Origin: Flavihumibacter cheonanensis
GTDB taxonomy: Bacteria > Bacteroidota > Bacteroidia > Chitinophagales > Chitinophagaceae
Length of the DNA: 64,000 nt
Reading direction: 5' to 3'
Assembly: GCF_022352215.1 (NCBI RefSeq)
Contig: NZ_JAKRWF010000001.1
Location: forward strand, 930,001-994,000
Position 1 is the first letter of the stretch. Every line of letters starts with the position of its first letter. The notes under the pieces are model-generated. The model searched no databases. It saw only the letters and a list, made by a program, of their open reading frames with translations, and was not told the origin of the DNA. Below are positions 51,203 through 58,578 of this stretch, in pieces. The translations under genes were made by a program, and so were the position numbers.

Positions 51203-52588
51203 GAACTGGTTGGCTTCTTCGAAATTGGTGATTTTCATATTCTTCGCATCCCATAACAATTTCTTACGACCCAGGTATTTGTCGTTCCAACCTTTCAGGT
51301 TGGGATTTTTCATCATCCAGCTGCGAATCGCCAGGTTACCGATGAGAATACTTTCTGTAAATGGTCCCGCATATTCAAAAGGAGAACTGGTTTTTCCTTT
51401 TCCATGACCTGCAATACAAGCATATACCCATTGTGCATAATGCCCTTCTGGTACTCTTGCGATGGTTGGCGCTGGCAGGCTTTCCTGCATTTTGGTTGTA
51501 GGCAGCAAACGCGGATTTTCACCATAGCAATCAGCCAAAAGTTTCCCTTTAGTTCCTTCAAAGAGGATTCCACCATCCCAATTGCCAAATGCTTCTCCCG
51601 GTAACAATTCATCCGGACGGTTTGGCAGAAGGCCACCATCGTACCAGGAAATTTTAATATTACCTTTTCCATCCGTTCTGGGGTAATCCAGGTGGATGAT
51701 AGAAGAAGGAGGACATCCATCCGGATTGGAGCTTTCAACCCACATATCCTGCCAGATATTGGCAACACTGCACTCAACTGAACTTGGATAAAGAATGGGC
51801 AATATCCGGAATGCCGGATCCAAAATATGACAGGCCATATCACCCAGGGCACCGGTTCCGAACGCCCACCAGCCTCTCCAATTGAAGGGCAGGTAAGCTG
51901 GGTTATAATCAATGTGCTGTGCAGGACCAAGCCAAAGGTCCCAATTCAGTTCTTTTGGAATATCATGTTTACCGGAAGGTGTAGGAATACCTTGTGGCCA
52001 AACCGGACGATTGGTCCAGGCATGTACCGTATGAACATCCCCAATCATGCCCGCATCAATGAGTTCTTTTGCTCTTCGAACTCCATCCCCACTACCTCCC
52101 TGGTTTCCCATTTGGGTAACCACTTTGTATTTTTTGGCAGCTTCGGTTAACAAACGTGCTTCATAAATATCGTGGGTTAGTGGTTTCTGTGTATAAACAT
52201 GCTTTCCTAACTGCATGGCTGCAAGGGTAGCATTAGCATGCGTGTGGTCAGGAGTAGAAATGGAAACCGCATCGATCTGGTTTTTGTGTTTTTCCAGCAT
52301 GTCCCGGAAATCCTTATAATAAGGCGCTTTGGGATGTGCCTGGCGTGACTTGGCCGCTGCCCTGTCATCCACATCGCAGAGCGCAACAATATTTACTTTG
52401 CCGGTTTTGTAAAACTCTGCAAGGTCGCTGGTGCCTTTACCTCCGGCACCAATTCCTGCAACATTCAGTGTATCACTGGGTGCAACAAAGCCTTTTCCTA
52501 AAACATGGCGGGGTACAATGAAAAAACCTGCGGCTGCTGCAGTCGAATTCCGAAGGAATTTTCTACGCGATGGCGATAAACGGGGCAT
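51167..52588 (-). CDS. Gfo/Idh/MocA family oxidoreductase, Tat-exported
   Basis: About 473 residues. The N-terminal Tat signal has SRRKFLRNS followed by AAAAGFFIVP. The NAD-binding fold starts LNVAGIGAGGKGTSDLAEF, with the conserved DHTHANATLAAMQLGKHVYTQKP (in parts: DHTHANATLAAMQLGK, HVYTQKPL) and HDIPKELNWDLWLGP, typical of secreted Bacteroidota sugar dehydrogenases. It probably oxidises a sugar derivative in the periplasm. Start chosen at the ATG before the twin-arginine motif. The C-terminus runs into the heptamer array. Confidence 0.88.
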   Translation of the reverse strand: MPRLSPSRRKFLRNSTAAAAGFFIVPRHVLGKGFVAPSDTLNVAGIGAGGKGTSDLAEFYKTGKVNIVALCDVDDRAAAKSRQAHPKAPYYKDFRDMLEKHKNQIDAVSISTPDHTHANATLAAMQLGKHVYTQKPLTHDIYEARLLTEAAKKYKVVTQMGNQGGSGDGVRRAKELIDAGMIGDVHTVHAWTNRPVWPQGIPTPSGKHDIPKELNWDLWLGPAQHIDYNPAYLPFNWRGWWAFGTGALGDMACHILDPAFRILPILYPSSVECSVANIWQDMWVESSNPDGCPPSSIIHLDYPRTDGKGNIKISWYDGGLLPNRPDELLPGEAFGNWDGGILFEGTKGKLLADCYGENPRLLPTTKMQESLPAPTIARVPEGHYAQWVYACIAGHGKGKTSSPFEYAGPFTESILIGNLAIRSWMMKNPNLKGWNDKYLGRKKLLWDAKNMKITNFEEANQFVKRERRKGWEL

Positions 52589-52702
52589 AATTACAATCGG
52601 TTTGATAAAAATTAAAAGATGCCTGAATTTACGGTAGGTTTGTTTACCGATTACGCATTGAATCAAAAAAAAACGATCATTTTGCGTTAATATCTTGAAA
52701 AT

Positions 52703-53035
52703 ATGTTCATAAGCTGGTCTGATTTTGAAAAAATAGATATTCGTCTTGGGACCATTCTGGAAGTGCAGGATTTTCCCAAAGCCAGAAAACCCGCCTTCCA
52801 GTTAGTTATCGATTTTGGGGAAGCCGGCATAAAAAAATCCTCGGCGCAGATTACTGATCTATATTCAAAAGAAGAATTAGCTGGCCGGCAGGTAATTGTC
52901 ATCCTTAATTTTCCTCCCAAACAAATTGCCAATTTCAATAGTGAATGCCTGGTTTTAGGAGTATATACACCCAATAATGAAGTAGTATTATTACAACCAG
53001 ATCGTCCGGTAAAAAATGGTTCTAAGATCGGATAG
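52703..53035 (+). CDS. csaA: tRNA-binding protein CsaA-like
   Basis: A 110-residue OB-fold protein of the EMAP/Trbp111/CsaA family: FEKIDIRLGTILEVQDFPKARKPAF, KKSSAQITDLYSKEEL, and LVLGVYTPNNEVVLLQPDRPVKNG. CsaA binds tRNA and acts as a chaperone-like protein that assists export in Bacillus. It is divergent from the Tat-oxidoreductase gene across about 114 bases. It ends four bases before cdd. Confidence 0.92.
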   Translation: MFISWSDFEKIDIRLGTILEVQDFPKARKPAFQLVIDFGEAGIKKSSAQITDLYSKEELAGRQVIVILNFPPKQIANFNSECLVLGVYTPNNEVVLLQPDRPVKNGSKIG

Positions 53036-53038
53036 TAC

Positions 53039-53530
53039 TCATCCTTTATCCAACTCCTCACCTGTAAAGCTAAAAGGCAGCAAATGATTCATTGAACTTA
53101 TTATAAATATAGGTCCAACTTGTCCGCCCAGGATAATTCTAATAGGAGCCTGCTGCCTTTTTTCCTGCTCAATGAGTGATTGCCTGCAAATACCACAAGG
53201 TGAAATGGGGTGGTTACTTGCTGCTCCGGCTGAACGAAAACTAATTGCCATGGCATGGATTACAGCCCCTGGATAAACAGAGGACACAGCAGCCAGTACA
53301 GTACGTTCTGCACAAATTCCGGCAGGAAAAGATGCGTTCTCCTGGTTCGTTCCACTCAACAATTGGCCATTGTCCAATTTTACTGATGCCCCCACAAAAA
53401 ACCTGGAATAGGGTGCATAAGCCTGAACCGTTATAGCACGGGCAGTTTCCAGTAAAGCGGCATCCCCTTTCTGCAATTCCTCAATGGAATCGTAAACTTC
53501 ATAAGCAAATTCAAAGGAGTTGGTTTTCAT
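53039..53530 (-). CDS. cdd: Cytidine deaminase
   Basis: A 163-residue zinc deaminase converting cytidine to uridine for pyrimidine salvage. YAPYSRFFVGASV leads to the zinc site GICAERTVLAAV with the catalytic Glu, then SPCGICRQSLIEQ with the two Cys ligands. Complete and of normal length. It is followed by lepB 30 bases downstream in the opposite sense of reading order (cdd after lepB on the minus strand). Confidence 0.95.
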   Translation of the reverse strand: MKTNSFEFAYEVYDSIEELQKGDAALLETARAITVQAYAPYSRFFVGASVKLDNGQLLSGTNQENASFPAGICAERTVLAAVSSVYPGAVIHAMAISFRSAGAASNHPISPCGICRQSLIEQEKRQQAPIRIILGGQVGPIFIISSMNHLLPFSFTGEELDKG

Positions 53531-53560
53531 ACTGTTCGTTTGGAGCGCTTTCCAATTAGT

Positions 53561-55117
53561 TTAATGAATCGTTCTGAAAAGACGATTCCAGCGTATTCCT
53601 TTGTTCAGGCTCATCCAAATGATCCAGGCTTCCCCCACCACATGATCTTCCGGAACAAAGCCCCAGAAACGGCTGTCCTGCGATTGGTGGCGGTTATCCC
53701 CCATCATCCAGAAATAATTCATCTTAAATGTGTATTGGTTGGTTGGTTCTCCGTTGATAATAAATTGATCGCCCTGTCTTTCCAACTGGTTGCCTTCGAA
53801 AACACGTATTGTTCTTTCGTAAATGGAGTAGTTATCTGCCGTAAGTGTAATTGTTGCCCCTTTTTTTGGTATCCAGATCGGGCCATAAAAATCTTCTGTC
53901 CATTTGTGCTTTCCGTCATGCGGAAAAATATCAATGGTAAATTTGGTTGGAGGCACTGCATCCGGACGAATCAGCAGAGGAGTTATCCGTTTCACCAAAC
54001 CGCTTTTTTGTAACTTATCAACTGCTTCTGCGGTGAGTAACATATTGAATACATTACCACTCAATCTGGCAAATTCCTGCTCATCGTTGATATCGATATC
54101 ATATTCATCTTTCATGAACTCCGCATTTAGCGGCTGTCCGTTTGTTTCAATTTCATAGAGCAACTGTGATTTGGGGGGAACGAATCCCGGCTCACCGTTG
54201 ATATAGACACGTCCTTCGCGAACTTCCAGGGTATCACCTCCGATTGCTACACACCGTTTGATATAATTTTCACGCTTATCTACTGGCCGTATTACCAGCG
54301 GATAGGTTTCAGGGTCGCTTAGAATCATTTGTCTCCCCAAATCCATATTGCCGTTTCCAAATTGACGGGCAACATTGTAATATGGATACATCGACTGAAA
54401 CTCCGGCTTATTGATAACGGTATCTCCATCCGGAAAATTAAATACAACTACATCGTTTCTTTTAACCGGGCTGGCAAACCACCTGCTGTAAGGCAATTTG
54501 ATAAGTTCCGAATAGGATTTAGTGGTACTACCCGGCAATGAATGATGTACGAAGGGAACCGCCAGTGGTGTGTTTGGAATCCTGGGGCCATAGCTCAGTT
54601 TGCTAACAAATAAGAAATCATTTACCAAAAGCGTCTTTTCCATGGATCCGGTTGGAATCGTGTATGCTTCAAAAATAAAGGTGCGGATCAGTGTAGCGGC
54701 AACAATGGCAAAGATGCCGGCATCCACCCATTCCCGTACGGGTGTTTTTTTATAATGTTTCACTCCTTCCGGGCCGATAAAACGGGTCTTGGGGTCCATC
54801 CCAATCATTGGAAAATAAACGAATGGCAGTAAGCAGGTCAACGTATGTTCCCAAAAGCTGAACTTATTAAAACATTTTACAAATTCAATCAGGATACCCA
54901 TTGTAACGAACCAACCTACCACTGGAATAAACTGCCAGAAAAACCAGTGTTTCGGACGTTTGGCGATTTCCAGCATGGTCCAGGTATTGTAAAAGGGAAC
55001 AAAGGCTTTCCATGCAGGCACTCCTGCTTTCTGAAACAATTTCGAAAGGCCAAAAGCCGGTAACATCACCAGTAAAAGTGAAATCAGGGATACGATCAAA
55101 ATCTGATTCGTTGTCAT
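53561..55117 (-). CDS. lepB: Signal peptidase I with N-terminal DUF5684-like region
   Basis: A 518-residue S26A peptidase. The first ~110 residues have several hydrophobic segments (FGLSKLFQKAGVPAWKAFVP, DUF5684-like). The catalytic Ser is S158 in PTGSMEKTLL and the general base is K287 in NYIKRCVAIGGDTLEV; MMGDNRHQSQDSRFWGFVP gives the family box near residue 475. Roughly 120 residues are inserted between the Ser and Lys boxes and about 160 after, typical of Bacteroidota LepB. It removes signal peptides at the inner membrane. Confidence 0.95.
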   Translation of the reverse strand: MTTNQILIVSLISLLLVMLPAFGLSKLFQKAGVPAWKAFVPFYNTWTMLEIAKRPKHWFFWQFIPVVGWFVTMGILIEFVKCFNKFSFWEHTLTCLLPFVYFPMIGMDPKTRFIGPEGVKHYKKTPVREWVDAGIFAIVAATLIRTFIFEAYTIPTGSMEKTLLVNDFLFVSKLSYGPRIPNTPLAVPFVHHSLPGSTTKSYSELIKLPYSRWFASPVKRNDVVVFNFPDGDTVINKPEFQSMYPYYNVARQFGNGNMDLGRQMILSDPETYPLVIRPVDKRENYIKRCVAIGGDTLEVREGRVYINGEPGFVPPKSQLLYEIETNGQPLNAEFMKDEYDIDINDEQEFARLSGNVFNMLLTAEAVDKLQKSGLVKRITPLLIRPDAVPPTKFTIDIFPHDGKHKWTEDFYGPIWIPKKGATITLTADNYSIYERTIRVFEGNQLERQGDQFIINGEPTNQYTFKMNYFWMMGDNRHQSQDSRFWGFVPEDHVVGEAWIIWMSLNKGIRWNRLFRTIH

Positions 55118-55265
55118 TCAGGCAATTTTAGATGTGGGCAAAAATACCATTATAAGGTAATAATACTAGTTTCCTGCACTATTTGTAACTGTTTTATGTA
55201 AATTATGACAGCATAGCCCCCAAATTTTTGTTAATCGGAATTTTTACCGCATTCTTGCAACCGTT

Positions 55266-56171
55266 ATGAACAGGTTCAGCATTCGGGATATAGAAAAGCT
55301 TACAGGTATTAAAGCACATACACTCAGGGTATGGGAGCAGCGGTACCAGTATGATTTCTCGAAGCGAAAAGAGGGTGGGCATCGCTATTATGACGGGGAG
55401 GATTTAAAGAAAATACTGCGACTTTCCATCCTGTACAAAAGAGGAAACAAGATTTCATCATTGCTGGAAATTGATCAGGAGCAACTGGCTTCTTACTGCA
55501 TGCAGGATTTAAACGCAGGCGTATATGCTGAACCATTTCGCCAACTTTTGGAAGCCGTTTCCAATTTTGACGAGGAAACGTTTAACCAGGTAGTTCATTT
55601 GCAGATTTTGCACATAGGACTTCAAAAGACAATGCTGGAAATCATTTTTCCGTTACTGAACCTGATCGGAAATAATTGGCTTTGTGACCGGGTAATTCCT
55701 GCCCAGGAGCACTTTTGCAGTTCGCTTGTAATGAAAAAGTTATTGCTTGCAATAGATGGACTGGAAACGGAAAATGCCGAAAATGCCCGAACTGTTTTAT
55801 TATTTACACCTATTGGAGAATCTCATGAGATTCCTATTCTTTTTATGCACTACCTGTTAAAAAAGAATGGTTCAAAATGCGTTTACTATGGCAAAAATGC
55901 CAACCTCCATGTGTTAAAGGATATCTGTGAAGTGCATCATCCGTCTCATCTGTTTTTTCACCTGATCACACACCTGGATGATCGTCCGTTGGAAAACTAC
56001 CTTCAGGAACTGCTCTATCATTTTCCTGACAAGAAAATAGTTGCAGCCGGCCCTGCCCTGCAAAACCAATCGCTTCCATCTCACCCATCTTTTACCTGGT
56101 TAAAAGACTGTGAGGCCATGCTGAAATTTTCAGCAGCTGACCAGGTTAATTCCTTGGCACCACATTATTGA
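55266..56171 (+). CDS. MerR-family regulator, CarH/LitR-like cobalamin-binding type
   Basis: A 301-residue regulator. The N-terminal MerR HTH is complete (FSIRDIEKLTGIKAHTLRVWEQRY, given as FSIRDIEKLTGIKA and HTLRVWEQRY; GGHRYYDGEDL). The middle helical bundle has W138-x9-E148-H149, the motif that contacts adenosylcobalamin in CarH. The following Rossmann-like domain has E185-S-H187-E-I-P190 in place of ExHxxG. It is therefore a candidate B12-dependent photoreceptor, although Gly to Pro may alter binding. No carotenoid gene is adjacent. It overlaps the NtrC-like gene by 26 bases. Confidence 0.85.
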   Translation: MNRFSIRDIEKLTGIKAHTLRVWEQRYQYDFSKRKEGGHRYYDGEDLKKILRLSILYKRGNKISSLLEIDQEQLASYCMQDLNAGVYAEPFRQLLEAVSNFDEETFNQVVHLQILHIGLQKTMLEIIFPLLNLIGNNWLCDRVIPAQEHFCSSLVMKKLLLAIDGLETENAENARTVLLFTPIGESHEIPILFMHYLLKKNGSKCVYYGKNANLHVLKDICEVHHPSHLFFHLITHLDDRPLENYLQELLYHFPDKKIVAAGPALQNQSLPSHPSFTWLKDCEAMLKFSAADQVNSLAPHY

Positions 56172-57309
56172 CGACATCTTCCTTCACTATTGTTTTACCT
56201 GACAGGATAACCAATCGCTCCACAACATTTCTCAATTCCCGTATATTACCAGTCCAGTTGTAATCGCGCAGCGCTTCCAAGGCATCTGCCTCAATTTCTT
56301 TTTTGGCGATACCGTATTCTATACAGATATTCTCAAGGAATTTATCTACAAGCAGCGGAATATCATCTCTTCTATCATTAAGAGATGGAACATGAATCAG
56401 GATAACACTCAAACGATGATACAGATCTAGCCGGAAGTTTTTTTCTTCCACTTCTTTAAGCAAGTCCTTGTTTGTAGCAGCTACCACTCGAACGTCTACT
56501 GAAATTTCTTTATCACCCCCTACCCTTGTGATTTTTCCTTCCTGTAATGCCCTCAATACTTTTGCCTGTGCCGATAAACTCATGTCGCCAATTTCGTCCA
56601 GAAACAATGTTCCTCCACTGGCCTGTTCAAATTTGCCAATACGTTGCTTAATGGCAGAAGTAAAGGAGCCTTTTTCGTGTCCAAAAAGTTCACTCTCGAT
56701 CAATTCTCCTGGGATTGCAGCACAGTTTACTTCTACTAACGGACCGGAAGAGCGATTGCTTTTCTCATGGAGCCAGCGGGCTACCAACTCTTTTCCTACC
56801 CCATTTTCGCCTGTTATTAATACACGGGCATCAGTAGGTGCTACCTTCTCAATGGTGTCTTTGATTCGTTGGATAGCAGGAGAATTTCCAATCATTTCCT
56901 GCACCTTGCCTACCTTGCGTTTTAACACTTTTGTTTCCGTAACAAGGGAGGTTTTATCCATTGCGTTTCGTAAAGTAATCAATAGGCGATTAAGGTCCGG
57001 TGGCTTGGAAATATAATCAAAGGCGCCTTTTTTAACCGCCTCAACAGCGGTTTCAATAGTGCCGTGACCAGAAATCATAATGATGGGTATATCCGGATTG
57101 GCTTCCCTTGCTTTATCCAGAAATTCAATTCCATCCAGTTTCGGCATTTTGATATCACAGAGTACTACGTCAAAATTTTTTTCCTTAAATTTTTTCAATC
57201 CTTCTTCCCCATCCGATGCCTCTTCTACCTTATATCCCTCGTAGGATAGAATCTCTCCCAATGTTTTGCGAATGGCTCTTTCGTCGTCAATTATTAATAT
57301 TTGGGACAT
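56146..57309 (-). CDS. NtrC-like response regulator lacking HTH and GAFTGA
   Basis: A 387-residue protein. Receiver domain with acidic D8/D9, phospho-acceptor D52 and K102; AAA+ domain with Walker A GENGVGKE (167-174), L1 loop GSFTSA (214-219) and Walker B GGTLFLDEIGD (232-242), and arginine fingers in the DLYHRLSV region. The sequence ends soon after the AAA+ lid (VERLVILSGK), with no Fis-type HTH. Canonical sigma-54 activators need GAFTGA and usually an HTH, so this group may act differently. Similar proteins are widespread in Bacteroidota. Confidence 0.9.
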   Translation of the reverse strand: MSQILIIDDERAIRKTLGEILSYEGYKVEEASDGEEGLKKFKEKNFDVVLCDIKMPKLDGIEFLDKAREANPDIPIIMISGHGTIETAVEAVKKGAFDYISKPPDLNRLLITLRNAMDKTSLVTETKVLKRKVGKVQEMIGNSPAIQRIKDTIEKVAPTDARVLITGENGVGKELVARWLHEKSNRSSGPLVEVNCAAIPGELIESELFGHEKGSFTSAIKQRIGKFEQASGGTLFLDEIGDMSLSAQAKVLRALQEGKITRVGGDKEISVDVRVVAATNKDLLKEVEEKNFRLDLYHRLSVILIHVPSLNDRRDDIPLLVDKFLENICIEYGIAKKEIEADALEALRDYNWTGNIRELRNVVERLVILSGKTIVKEDVVNNVVPRN

Positions 57310-57389
57310 GTTAAAATCAGTTTATGCTGTGGTATCGATTGTGTAAATAATTTGGAATTGCATCTCAACTGTACCAAAAATACCGATTA

Positions 57390-58181
57390 ATGCAATTGCC
57401 CCTGATATTGGCAATTATTTTGCCATTTTTTCAACGTGCAGATAAACTGAGGTCAATTGAATCCATTGCTGTTCCGTCGGGCTTTGTCAGACCGGTGGCT
57501 GCAACAGGAAGTTATTCAGACTATCTCCGGAAACTCGTATTAAAGCAAAACAAGACGGTATATTATTATACTGGTCTGCCCAAGCCAAACCAGCAGGCTA
57601 CTTATGCAGTGCTGGACTTACCGGTTCGGAATAATTCCCTGTTACAATGTGCGGATGCGGTTATGCTCATACGGGCGTCCTGGTTGTTTGAACAGCAGCA
57701 ATATGAACAGATTCATTTTTTCGCAACAGACGGTACCTTGTTGAATTATTCCGATTGGTGCAAGGGGGGGCGATATATACTGAAGGGAAATAAATTGCTA
57801 ACGGTAAGGCGTAGTGCTCAATCAGTTTCGCCGGGGGTACGATCAAACCTGGATCGTTTTCTTCAGCAAGTGTTTGTCTATTGTGGTACAGCTTCTCTTT
57901 CAAGGCAGATGAGGCGCAAGTCAGCCAACTCAAGTCCCGAAGCAGGTGATGTATTTCTTCAGCCCGGTTATCCAGGCCATGTTATGCAGGTTGTGGACCT
58001 GGCAAAGAATGCAAAAGGGGAAACTGTTTTTATCCTGTTGCAGGGGTTCATGCCAGCTCAGGATATTCACCTGGTTAAATCCGTCAAAACACAATACCCG
58101 CAACCCTGGCAGCACTTTACAGGCGGCAGCTTTCAAACGCCTGAATGGAATTTTCCGGCTGGCAGTTTGTACCAGTGGTAA
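57390..58181 (+). CDS. DUF4846 family protein
   Basis: A 263-residue protein with a hydrophobic N-terminus and the DUF4846 blocks: GSYSDYLRKLVLK, YAVLDLPVRNNSLLQCADAVMLIRASWL (in two parts: YAVLDLPVRNNSLLQ, CADAVMLIRASWL), GGRYILKGN, and PGHVMQVVDLAKNAKGE with FILLQGFMPAQDIHLV. It is probably exported. The His in PGHVMQV and Cys in LLQCADAV are conserved candidates for a catalytic pair, as in NlpC/papain-like folds, but this is an inference. It is divergent from the NtrC-like gene across 80 bases. Confidence 0.78.
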   Translation: MQLPLILAIILPFFQRADKLRSIESIAVPSGFVRPVAATGSYSDYLRKLVLKQNKTVYYYTGLPKPNQQATYAVLDLPVRNNSLLQCADAVMLIRASWLFEQQQYEQIHFFATDGTLLNYSDWCKGGRYILKGNKLLTVRRSAQSVSPGVRSNLDRFLQQVFVYCGTASLSRQMRRKSANSSPEAGDVFLQPGYPGHVMQVVDLAKNAKGETVFILLQGFMPAQDIHLVKSVKTQYPQPWQHFTGGSFQTPEWNFPAGSLYQW

Positions 58182-58229
58182 AGTGGAAACGCTTCGTAAT
58201 TGTACTAAAAAAATCGGGTAGAACTGTGA

Positions 58230-58260
58230 TTGACAGGAGTAGTTAGGGATTGTATTTTTG
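58230..58260 (+). promoter_or_regulatory. Promoter of the 46-residue microprotein gene
   Basis: TTG at 58230-58232, a 20-base spacer, then TATTTTTG at 58253-58260, an exact TAnnTTTG box. The ATG follows 29 bases later. This makes the small reading frame more credible. Confidence 0.65.
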
Positions 58261-58289
58261 AAGTATCCAAAATCCAAAAATATCCACCT

Positions 58290-58430
58290 ATGAACAGACT
58301 ACGTCACCCTTTGAAAAACACCCGCGAGATCAGCGTGTGGCAATTGACAACCAAACTTGTTTTATTGGCAGGCGTTCTAATGGCCTACTCGTATTGCTTT
58401 CTGCTTACTGTTGGAAGCATGCTGAAGTGA
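58290..58430 (+). CDS. 46-residue single-span membrane microprotein
   Basis: An ATG-initiated frame of 46 residues: a basic N-terminus (NRLRHPLKNTREI) followed by one hydrophobic segment of about 22 residues (LVLLAGVLMAYSYCFLLTVG). It has its own consensus promoter and ends inside a heptamer array, whose first unit supplies the stop codon, followed by a terminator. No family recognised. It could be a membrane regulator or a toxin-like peptide, but nothing in the sequence decides that. Confidence 0.5.
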   Translation: MNRLRHPLKNTREISVWQLTTKLVLLAGVLMAYSYCFLLTVGSMLK

Positions 58431-58454
58431 GACGTCAGACGTGAGATGTGAGAA
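58427..58454 (+). repeat. Heptanucleotide array at the 3' end of the microprotein gene
   Basis: Four units: GTGAGAC, GTCAGAC, GTGAGAT, GTGAGAA. The stop TGA is bases 2-4 of the first unit. The first 20 bases are the exact complement of the right arm at 58531-58550, giving a long outer stem around the terminator at 58484. Confidence 0.92.
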
Positions 58455-58483
58455 GCTACGTGGAGCTAACGCCCAAAAAAATC

Positions 58484-58517
58484 AAAACCCGTAAGAGAAT
58501 TTCTCCTACGGGTTTTT
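58484..58517. terminator. Bidirectional terminator between array arms
   Basis: Stem AAAACCCGTA / TACGGGTTTT with an inner GAGAA / TTCTC extension. A and T runs on both sides allow bidirectional termination. It lies between the arms at 58427 and 58530. Confidence 0.88.
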
Positions 58518-58529
58518 ATATTTTTTGAC

Positions 58530-58578
58530 GTCTCACGTCTGACGTCTCACTTTTCACCTTTCACCTTTCACCTTTCAC
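58530..58578 (-). repeat. Heptanucleotide array at the 3' end of pdhB
   Basis: Minus-strand units in gene order: GTGAAAG three times, GTGAAAA, GTGAGAC, GTCAGAC, GTGAGAC. The pdhB stop TGA (58577-58575) is bases 2-4 of the first GTGAAAG. Confidence 0.92.
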
